11,125 bases of DNA from Candidatus Hecatellales archaeon (GTDB lineage Archaea; Thermoproteota; Bathyarchaeia; Hecatellales; Hecatellaceae), in contig QMYD01000027.1 of the NCBI GenBank assembly GCA_003662485.1, positions 1 through 11,125 on the forward strand. The letters are read 5' to 3'. This document shows positions 6,507 to 11,125 of this stretch, one piece after another. The number at the start of each line of letters is the position of its first letter. Within the stretch, counting starts at the first letter, position 1. The notes beneath the pieces are model-generated. The model was given only the letters and a program-made list of their open reading frames with translations, made no database searches and was not told the origin of the DNA. Position numbers and translations under genes: made by a program.

Positions 6507-6647
6507 TGGTGGGGCCGACCGGATTTGAACCGGCGACCTACGGGTTTCCCCTTCTAGGGGCGCTCCAGCTCTTCTTCATCCCCTCGGTCCGTTTACCCGT
6601 AGCTTGGAGCTGGAGCCCGTCGTCCTACCTGGCTGGACTACGGCCCC
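6507..6647 (-). tRNA. tRNA-Trp (CCA) with intron
   Basis: Read on the minus strand: acceptor GGGGCCG pairs exactly with CGGCCCC. The D stem is GTCC/GGAC, the anticodon stem is ACGGG/CCCGT, and the T arm is GCCGG-TTCAAAT-CCGGT. The discriminator is A, and CCA is encoded at 6507-6509. The 5' exon ends in CTCCAG, giving C32-U33-C34-C35-A36-G37, so the anticodon is CCA for Trp. A73 and G1-C72 fit archaeal tRNA-Trp. A 64-nt intron lies between positions 37 and 38, the canonical archaeal site; the spliced tRNA has 74 nt plus CCA. The two exons are 6610-6647 and 6507-6545. Confidence 0.92.
6546..6609 (-). other. tRNA-Trp intron (64 nt) with anticodon-complementary segment
   Basis: The boundaries are deduced from the exon structure: the 5' cut comes after G37 and the 3' cut before A38. 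A bulge-helix-bulge can be drawn with CUCC (32-35) pairing with GGGG near the intron end, and 3-nt bulges AGC and AAA. The inner helix is weak. A second segment, GAGCTGGAGC (6562-6571, minus strand), is perfectly complementary over 10 bp to the anticodon region GCTCCAGCTC (6607-6616). ATGAAGA (6573-6579) differs by one base from a box C consensus. No box D (CUGA) is found at the position needed to direct methylation of C34. Archaeal tRNA-Trp introns in other species hold box C/D guide RNAs; here that is only suggested. Confidence 0.75.
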
Positions 6648-6672
6648 CACTAATCCTTCTAAGACCTAAGCT

Positions 6673-6682
6673 GTTTTTAAGC
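6673..6682 (-). promoter_or_regulatory. Box A (TATA) promoter of tRNA-Trp
   Basis: GCTTAAAAAC on the minus strand lies 26-35 bases before the tRNA 5' end. This is the classic spacing of the archaeal box A element for stable RNA genes. Confidence 0.55.
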
Positions 6683-6689
6683 TCTTCGC

Positions 6690-6697
6690 ATATTTTA
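6690..6697 (+). promoter_or_regulatory. Candidate TATA box for the Nudix gene
   Basis: ATATTTTA lies about 20-27 bases before the TTG start at 6717 and is followed by a long AAGGAGGGAGGG ribosome site (6703-6714). It shares the 69-bp gap with the tRNA-Trp promoter on the other strand. Confidence 0.4.
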
Positions 6698-6716
6698 GGT
6701 TTAAGGAGGGAGGGCT

Positions 6717-7166
6717 TTGAAGCCTGAAAGGCGTGAGTATCCTTCGGCTCCAAGGGTGGGGGTTGGAGGCCTCGTCGTAGACGGCGACAAGCTACTGCTC
6801 ATCCAGAGGGCTTTTGAACCCTCCTCAGGCCTTTGGTCTATTCCAGGAGGCCTCTTAGAGGTTGGAGAAAGCCTTGAGGAGGCCGTAGCCAGAGAGGTGG
6901 AAGAGGAAACGGGAATAAAGGTTGAGGTTGGAGAGCTCTTAGACGTGTTAAACTTTGTGCTCAAGGATGAGGATGGAAAGGTGAAATACCATTATGTCCT
7001 AATCGATTTCCTAGCCAAACCTGTTGGAGGCAGACTGAAGCCTAGCAAGGAAACCCTAGACGTCCGCTGGGTAAGCGTTAAAGAGATTGAAAAATACCCC
7101 CTCACGAGAACCGCAAGGAAGCTTATAGGCAAAGCCCTTGAGAAGGGCCTAATAAAGGGAGAGTAA
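6717..7166 (+). CDS. Nudix hydrolase (ADP-ribose pyrophosphatase-like)
   Basis: A 149-residue single-domain Nudix enzyme that hydrolyses a nucleoside diphosphate linked to another group. The Nudix box is complete at residues 45-67: G45, E51, R59-E60, E63-E64 and G66. This supplies the Mg2+-binding glutamates. It is preceded by GLWSIPGG at 38-45, typical of the ADP-ribose/NADH-like and NDP-sugar branches. The substrate cannot be fixed from the sequence. The start is TTG at 6717 behind an unusually long AAGGAGGGAGGG site, and no in-frame ATG follows. It ends 51 bases before the L18Ae gene, which seems to have its own promoter. Confidence 0.92.
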   Translation: MKPERREYPSAPRVGVGGLVVDGDKLLLIQRAFEPSSGLWSIPGGLLEVGESLEEAVAREVEEETGIKVEVGELLDVLNFVLKDEDGKVKYHYVLIDFLAKPVGGRLKPSKETLDVRWVSVKEIEKYPLTRTARKLIGKALEKGLIKGE

Positions 7167-7176
7167 ATTTTTATGG
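7165..7176 (+). promoter_or_regulatory. Candidate TATA box for the L18Ae-FtsY operon
   Basis: AAATTTTTATGG overlaps the Nudix stop codon and lies 42-53 bases before the L18Ae TTG start. It would give transcription start near 7198-7203, just before the AAGGGGT ribosome site at 7204-7210. The site supports starting L18Ae at 7218 and not at the ATG at 7173, which lies inside this AT-rich element. Confidence 0.42.
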
Positions 7177-7217
7177 TTTTCACCCGCATTATAGGGTGGG
7201 CTCAAGGGGTTTCACCT

Positions 7218-7415
7218 TTGAGCGAAGTTAAAACCTTCAGGGTTAGTGGCTGGGTTTCCCGCGGCTTCAGAACCCTCCAACTCTTCAAGAAGGTTAGAGC
7301 CCTAACCGTAGAGGAGGCCCTAGAAAAATTCTATAGTGATGTTGGAAGCAACCATAGGGTTAAGCGCAGCCAGATTAAGAACGTAAGGGTTGAGGAGGTC
7401 AGGGAAGAAGCCTAG
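7218..7415 (+). CDS. rpl18a: 50S ribosomal protein L18Ae (LX)
   Basis: A 65-residue ribosomal protein of the L18Ae/LX family. The N-terminus SEVKTFRVSGWV forms the first strand, then FKKVRALTVEEALEKFYSDVGS, then the basic HRVKRSQIKNVRVEEV typical of the family end. It sits in the archaeal large subunit. The frame is open further upstream to an ATG at 7173, but those 15 extra residues have no counterpart in the family. TTG at 7218 has an AAGGGGT site 7 bases before it, so it was chosen. It is the first gene of the operon with prefoldin alpha and FtsY, a widespread archaeal arrangement. Its usual neighbours eIF6, L31e and L39e are not upstream here. Confidence 0.9.
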   Translation: MSEVKTFRVSGWVSRGFRTLQLFKKVRALTVEEALEKFYSDVGSNHRVKRSQIKNVRVEEVREEA

Positions 7416-7432
7416 CTAGAGGAGGCTTAAAC

Positions 7433-7876
7433 TTGGGGGAGGCGAGGAGAGCACTCACACCTGAGGAGGAGCGGAGGGTTCAAAGCCTAACCTTCGAGTT
7501 CAGGGTTTTAGAGGGTATGGCTGGAGAGCTTAGGGCGAGAATAGAAGCCATAGACGCTGTGCTAAGAAACCTCTTCCTCGCTAAAACCACCCTAGAAAAC
7601 CTTGAAAAACTTGAGGTTGGAGATGAAATCCTAGTTCCTATTGGAGGGGACTCCTTCCTCAAAGCCAAAATCATGGATAAGGATAGGGTTATCATTGGGA
7701 TAGGTGCCGGAGTAACCGTGGAGAAAACCTTGAAGGAGGCTGTTTCACTGGTGGACGGAAGAACCGTGGAGTTGGGGAGGGCGAGAGCCGACATGGAAAA
7801 GCAGCTAGCCCAAGTCATGGAGCGCATGGAATACATTAGAGGTGAACTCCAGAAGTTTCTGGGTTCAACCCAGTGA
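7433..7876 (+). CDS. pfdA: Prefoldin alpha subunit
   Basis: The alpha subunit of the hexameric archaeal prefoldin (two alpha, four beta), which holds unfolded proteins and passes them to the group II chaperonin. The 147-residue protein has an N-terminal coiled-coil helix (about 10-60) and the central beta-hairpin region EVGDEILVPIGGDSFLKAKI to IIGIGAGVTVEKT (61-99). A second long helix (about 112-144) closes the coiled coil. The length and arrangement are normal. TTG at 7433 is preceded by AGAGGAGG at 7418-7425, and no ATG occurs before residue 29. It lies 17 bases after L18Ae and 7 bases before FtsY, in the order seen in many archaea. Confidence 0.93.
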   Translation: MGEARRALTPEEERRVQSLTFEFRVLEGMAGELRARIEAIDAVLRNLFLAKTTLENLEKLEVGDEILVPIGGDSFLKAKIMDKDRVIIGIGAGVTVEKTLKEAVSLVDGRTVELGRARADMEKQLAQVMERMEYIRGELQKFLGSTQ

Positions 7877-7883
7877 ACGGCAG

Positions 7884-8792
7884 ATGTTTGAGAGGCTTAA
7901 GAAGGCCTTTGGAAGCCTCCTAGAAAAGATTTCAACCCAAGAGCTTTCAGGAGGAAGGCTTGAGGAACTCCTAGAAGACTTCAAACTACGCTTGGTGGAA
8001 AGCGATGTAGCCTACGTAGTGGCGGAGGAAGTTGCTGAAAAACTTAAAAGGGAGGTTTCAGGGCTAAGGGTTGGAAGATTCGAAGATAAGCGTAAAATTC
8101 TGGGTGAAGCCCTCAGAAAGATTCTCCTCGAAATTCTCTCCGCTGGTGGAAGCCTCAACCTGCTCAGCCTAGCCGAGCAGAAGCGGAGGGAAGGTAAGCC
8201 CCTAACCATTGTCTTCGTTGGAATAAATGGGACGGGTAAAACCACCACCATAGCTAAGCTAGCCAAATACTTCTCCGATAGAGGTTTCTCCGTGGTCTTA
8301 GCCTGCGCTGACACCTACCGGGCTGGAGCCATAGAGCAGCTTGAAACCCACGCCAAAAACCTCGGCCTAAGAATGGTGAAGCACAAGTATGGCTCAGACC
8401 CTGCAGCCGTAGCCTACGACGCCGTAGCCCACGCTGAAGCTCGGGGAATAAACGTGGTGCTCGTTGACACCGCTGGGAGAATGGAAACCAACCGGAACCT
8501 CATGGAGGAGATGGCTAAAATTGTTAGGGTTTCTGGAGCCGACCTAGTCCTTTTCGTGGGGGATGCCCTAACCGGGAACGATGCCGTAGCCCAGGCTGAG
8601 GAATTCGCAAAATATGTTCGCATCGACGGCTCTATCTTGGCTAAGGTGGACGCCGACGTTAAGGGTGGAGCAGCCGTCTCCATAGCCTATATAACTGGGA
8701 AGCCCATCGTCTTTGTTGGGGTGGGGCAGAAATACGAGGACTTAGAGCCCTTCAACCCCGAAAGCTTCGTAGAAAAAATCTTGGAGGTTTAG
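7884..8792 (+). CDS. ftsY: Signal recognition particle receptor FtsY
   Basis: The SRP receptor GTPase, which brings SRP-bound ribosomes to the membrane translocon. With the ATG at 7884 the protein has 302 residues, beginning MFERLKKAFGSLLEK like other archaeal FtsY. It has an N domain (1-100) without the acidic A domain of bacteria, then the G domain. Motifs are GINGTGKTT at 113-121 (G1), DTYRAGA at 143-149, DTAGRM at 195-200 (G3), AKVDAD at 253-258 (G4) and GVGQ at 279-282 (G5). G4 starts with Ala where Thr is usual (TKxD). The frame stays open upstream into prefoldin alpha, but those residues do not fit the family. It is one of only two genes here with an ATG start, and its ribosome site is weak, suggesting coupling to pfdA translation. 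Confidence 0.95.
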   Translation: MFERLKKAFGSLLEKISTQELSGGRLEELLEDFKLRLVESDVAYVVAEEVAEKLKREVSGLRVGRFEDKRKILGEALRKILLEILSAGGSLNLLSLAEQKRREGKPLTIVFVGINGTGKTTTIAKLAKYFSDRGFSVVLACADTYRAGAIEQLETHAKNLGLRMVKHKYGSDPAAVAYDAVAHAEARGINVVLVDTAGRMETNRNLMEEMAKIVRVSGADLVLFVGDALTGNDAVAQAEEFAKYVRIDGSILAKVDADVKGGAAVSIAYITGKPIVFVGVGQKYEDLEPFNPESFVEKILEV

Positions 8793-8795
8793 GGG

Positions 8796-9728
8796 ATGGT
8801 AAGGCTTGAAGGCCGGGACTTCTTAACCCTGAAAGATTTTACTGGGGAGGAGCTTCAAGCCATCCTCCGCTTAGCCCTGAAAATAGAGGGGGCAAGGTTC
8901 CCCCCAAAACCTTTGAAGGGTAAAAGCTTGGTTATGCTGTTTCAGAAGCCCTCCACCCGCACGAGGGTTTCCTTTGAGGCTGCCATCCGCCAGCTTGGAG
9001 GCTGGCCTATAACGCTAGGCTGGGGTGAAACCCAGCTTGGCAGGGGTGAAACCGTAGCCGATACGGCTAGAACACTTGAAAGATATGCTGACGGAATTAT
9101 TGCAAGGGTTTTCAGGCATAGAGACTTGGAAGAGCTTGCAGCCCATGCCTCCATACCCGTTATAAACGCTCTCTCAGACCTCTACCATCCCTGCCAAGCT
9201 CTCTCAGACATGCTAACCATCCTAAAACACTTTGGGAAGCTTAAGGGCTTAAAGCTTGCCTGGATTGGGGATGGAAACAACGTATGCCATTCACTGCTTT
9301 TAGCCTGCTCCAAGCTCGGCTTAAACATGAGTGTAGCCTGCCCTCAGGGCTTTGAACCTAAAAGGGAGGTTTTGGAGGAAGCCTTAAAGGAGGCCTCCAC
9401 TTCAGGCTCAAGGATTGAGGTGGTGAGGGAGCCTTCAACCGCAGCCTTCGCAGCCGACATCATCTACACAGATGTCTTCGTGTCCATGGGCTTCGAGGCT
9501 GAGAGGGAGCGTAGGATTAAGGCTTTCCTCCCCAAGTACCAGGTTACCCCAGCCCTCTTCAAGCATGCCAAGCCCACCTGCGTTTTCATGCACTGCCTCC
9601 CAGCCCACCGGGGGGAGGAAGTAGTCGACGAAGTTTTAGACGGCCCCCAATCCATCGTCTGGAAGCAGGCGGAGAACAGGCTTCACCTCCAAAAGGGCCT
9701 CCTAGCAGCCCTCTACGGGAAGGCTTAG
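8796..9728 (+). CDS. argF: Ornithine carbamoyltransferase
   Basis: Makes citrulline from ornithine and carbamoyl phosphate in arginine biosynthesis. The protein is 310 residues, normal for the family. Carbamoyl phosphate is bound by STRT at 53-56 and HPCQ at 131-134. The ornithine side has DGNN at 159-162, the SMG loop at 230-232, and the catalytic HCLPAHRG at 266-273. The SMG loop and HCLP cysteine identify OTC and not aspartate or acetylornithine carbamoyltransferase. The residue before the loop is Phe (TDVFVSMG) where Trp is more common. ATG at 8796 lies three bases after the ftsY stop, with GGAGG at 8783-8787. No other arginine gene is visible nearby. Confidence 0.96.
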   Translation: MVRLEGRDFLTLKDFTGEELQAILRLALKIEGARFPPKPLKGKSLVMLFQKPSTRTRVSFEAAIRQLGGWPITLGWGETQLGRGETVADTARTLERYADGIIARVFRHRDLEELAAHASIPVINALSDLYHPCQALSDMLTILKHFGKLKGLKLAWIGDGNNVCHSLLLACSKLGLNMSVACPQGFEPKREVLEEALKEASTSGSRIEVVREPSTAAFAADIIYTDVFVSMGFEAERERRIKAFLPKYQVTPALFKHAKPTCVFMHCLPAHRGEEVVDEVLDGPQSIVWKQAENRLHLQKGLLAALYGKA

Positions 9729-9730
9729 CC

Positions 9731-10537
9731 TTGACCTTCCTCATAGCAGCCTCCAAAAGCGATCCAGCCGCCCAAAACATCGTGGAAAACCTTTTAAGGC
9801 TTCACCCCTTCAAGGCTGGGGAGCCGCGAGGCGGAATCAGCGTCTACGAGGCTGGAAATGTTAAGCTTGCCCTCTTCGAAGGAGAAGCCGTCCACGCCGA
9901 AAACCTGGACGAGGTTTTCCCGGAGGTTGAAGCCATAGCCTTCGCTTCTAGGCATGAGAGTGAAAGTCTTCAGTCTACCCTAACCGTCCACGCCCCCGGA
10001 AACCTAACCACGCAGGCCGCCCATGGGGGGCAGCCCCTCCAGCTAGCCTACACCTGGCCTCAGAGGATGTCCCTAGCCCTGAAAACCCTGAGCAGGCTTG
10101 CCCCCGAAGGCTTTAAGGTTTCCTTGGAGGCAACCCATCACGGCCCCACCAGCCTCACTAAGCCTGTGTGGTTTGTCGAGATTGGAAGCAGCTTGGAGCA
10201 GTGGAGGAATGAGGAGGCTGGAAGAGCTGTGGCTGAAGCTCTCTGGGCTTCGGTGGAAGGCCAGCCTGAGGGTAGGGCAGCCGTAGGCTTTGGAGGAGGC
10301 CACTACGCCCCCAAGCATAGCAGGGTTACGCTGGAAGGCGAATACGCAGTAGGCCATATTTTCCCAAAGTATGCTTTAACCTCCAAGCCTGATAGGAGGC
10401 TGGTGGAGCAGGCCTTCGAGAAAACGCTGGGAGGCTGTAGGGTTGCCGTAGTCGACTGGAAGGGCCTCCCAGGCGAGGTTAGGAGAAGCCTTTTAGGGCT
10501 TCTGGAAGAGCTGGGGGTAGAGGTGGTAAGAGTTTAA
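9731..10537 (+). CDS. dtdA: D-aminoacyl-tRNA deacylase (DtdA/GEK1 family)
   Basis: Removes D-amino acids wrongly attached to tRNA; this is the archaeal and plant type, unrelated to bacterial DTD1. The 268-residue protein carries the family hallmarks in order: SRHESES at 73-79, HAPGN at 87-91, EATHHGPTSLTKPVWFVEIG at 133-152, GFGGGHYAPKHS at 186-197 and GHIFPKYAL at 208-216. The histidines and glutamates in these motifs form the presumed zinc/catalytic centre. TTG at 9731 is two bases after the argF stop, indicating translational coupling. No in-frame ATG occurs before residue 113. Confidence 0.95.
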   Translation: MTFLIAASKSDPAAQNIVENLLRLHPFKAGEPRGGISVYEAGNVKLALFEGEAVHAENLDEVFPEVEAIAFASRHESESLQSTLTVHAPGNLTTQAAHGGQPLQLAYTWPQRMSLALKTLSRLAPEGFKVSLEATHHGPTSLTKPVWFVEIGSSLEQWRNEEAGRAVAEALWASVEGQPEGRAAVGFGGGHYAPKHSRVTLEGEYAVGHIFPKYALTSKPDRRLVEQAFEKTLGGCRVAVVDWKGLPGEVRRSLLGLLEELGVEVVRV

Positions 10538-10541
10538 ACGG

Positions 10542-11125
10542 CTGATAGCCTACATCACAGGCGTGGCTGGAGTGGGGAAAACAAGCCTTGCCTCCACGCT
10601 TGCTCGAAAGCTTAAAGGAGTCCACGTGGAGCTTGGAAGACTCAGCGTGGAGGAAGGCTTAACGCTAGGCTACGATAAGCGTAGACGATGCCACATAGTC
10701 GACCTGGAAAGGCTTTCAGGCTTCCTAGCAGAAAAATTCTCCGGGGTTAAGGGTTTCCTAGCCTTCGAAGCCCCCTTCACTGTTAGGCTTCCTGAACCCT
10801 TAACCCCAAAGGCTGTCTTCGTTTTGAGGTGTGAGCCCAGGCAGCTTGCTAAAAGGCTTAAGGCTAAGGGCTACCCCCCAGCGAAAATTATGGAAAACCT
10901 TTGGGCTGAAATCCTAGACTACCCGCTTCAGGAAGCCTTAGCCGCCTACGAGGCTGAAAGAATTCATGAGCTTGATGTAACTGCCAGGGGGGTTGAGGAG
11001 GCAGCTGGAGAAGTCCTAGAGGTTTTGGGGGGAGCAAAACCTCCAAGCTATGGAAGGGTTAACTGGCTTGGGAGGCTGGAGGAGGAAGGCCTCCTAGCCG
11101 AAATCTCAGCCACCCCGGCTAGGGC
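10542..11125 (+). CDS. Adenylate kinase Fap7/AK6-like P-loop kinase, 3' end cut by window
   Basis: A P-loop kinase of the archaeal Fap7/AK6 (putative adenylate kinase) family, linked in other organisms to adenylate kinase activity and small-subunit ribosome maturation. The start of the protein is IAYITGVAGVGKTS, with the Walker A motif near residues 7-15. Then come GYDKRRRCHIVDLERL (about 43-58) and LRCEPRQLAKRLKAKGY (about 95-111). The AEILDYPLQEAL segment follows, and the PSYGRVNWL motif typical of the family end sits near 175. The frame is still open at the window edge, 194 codons in. There is no ATG, GTG or TTG between the upstream in-frame stop (10527-10529) and the P-loop. The best start by alignment is CTG at 10542, four bases after the dtdA stop. 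Confidence 0.82.
   Translation, partial: MIAYITGVAGVGKTSLASTLARKLKGVHVELGRLSVEEGLTLGYDKRRRCHIVDLERLSGFLAEKFSGVKGFLAFEAPFTVRLPEPLTPKAVFVLRCEPRQLAKRLKAKGYPPAKIMENLWAEILDYPLQEALAAYEAERIHELDVTARGVEEAAGEVLEVLGGAKPPSYGRVNWLGRLEEEGLLAEISATPAR

Noticed and set aside
6546..6609. Complete box C/D guide RNA in the tRNA-Trp intron
   Set aside because: Only a near box C and the complementary segment are visible; no box D or D' is at the needed spacing, so it is not called as an ncRNA feature.
6506..6727. Open frame on the plus strand across the tRNA-Trp gene, with a start resembling GPTGFEPATYG
   Set aside because: It is the antisense of a tRNA 3' end, a well known false protein pattern; it has no ribosome site and ends in the Nudix gene.
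7173..7217. Upstream ATG extension of L18Ae by 15 residues
   Set aside because: The ATG lies within the AT-rich promoter element, the extra residues do not fit the family, and TTG at 7218 has a proper ribosome site.
7842..7883. Upstream extension of FtsY overlapping prefoldin alpha
   Set aside because: Archaeal FtsY proteins begin at MFERLKKAF, which matches the ATG at 7884.
1..11125. CRISPR array, insertion sequence or prophage
   Set aside because: No regularly spaced direct repeats, terminal inverted repeats, transposase, integrase or phage structural genes were seen.

Overview
The window is a densely packed archaeal chromosomal segment. Archaeal markers are the small subunit of DNA polymerase D, prefoldin alpha, ribosomal protein L18Ae, an FtsY-type GTPase, a DtdA-type D-aminoacyl-tRNA deacylase, an AbrB-PhoU protein, a DUF99 protein, and a tRNA-Trp split by an intron at the usual archaeal position. 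PolD is found in most archaeal groups but is missing from classical Crenarchaeota. Together with the mix of genes this suggests a TACK-type archaeon such as a Bathyarchaeia relative; that placement is inference. No insertion sequence, phage gene or CRISPR array was seen, and no stretch over 300 bases lacks a gene.

Layout. Bases 1-50 are the 3' part of a tRNA-Ser. From 131 to about 6450 genes alternate in strand: an AbrB-PhoU protein (-), a V4R sensor and the PolD small subunit (+, probably co-transcribed), DUF99 (-), a HAD hydrolase (+), a metallo-beta-lactamase hydrolase (-), a short NfeD-like membrane protein (+), a winged-helix protein (-), and a 56-residue basic protein (+). Three convergent pairs overlap at their 3' ends by 24, 26 and 25 bp. 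A tRNA-Trp with a 64-nt intron lies on the minus strand at 6507-6647, back to back with a Nudix hydrolase.

From 7218 to the right edge runs one tight operon on the plus strand: L18Ae, prefoldin alpha, FtsY, ornithine carbamoyltransferase, D-aminoacyl-tRNA deacylase, and an adenylate kinase/Fap7-like P-loop kinase cut by the window edge. Gaps are 17, 7, 3, 2 and 4 nt. The operon joins translation, chaperone and protein-targeting functions with arginine biosynthesis and tRNA proofreading.

Most notable: TTG is the best start for 11 of 16 genes and only two start with ATG; the last gene seems to lack ATG, GTG and TTG altogether; the tRNA-Trp intron can pair perfectly over 10 bp with its own anticodon region; and two divergent small genes appear to share an N-terminal strand-strand-helix module. 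None of this proves a new system. The pair of small genes at 5693-6447 is the best candidate for something undescribed.
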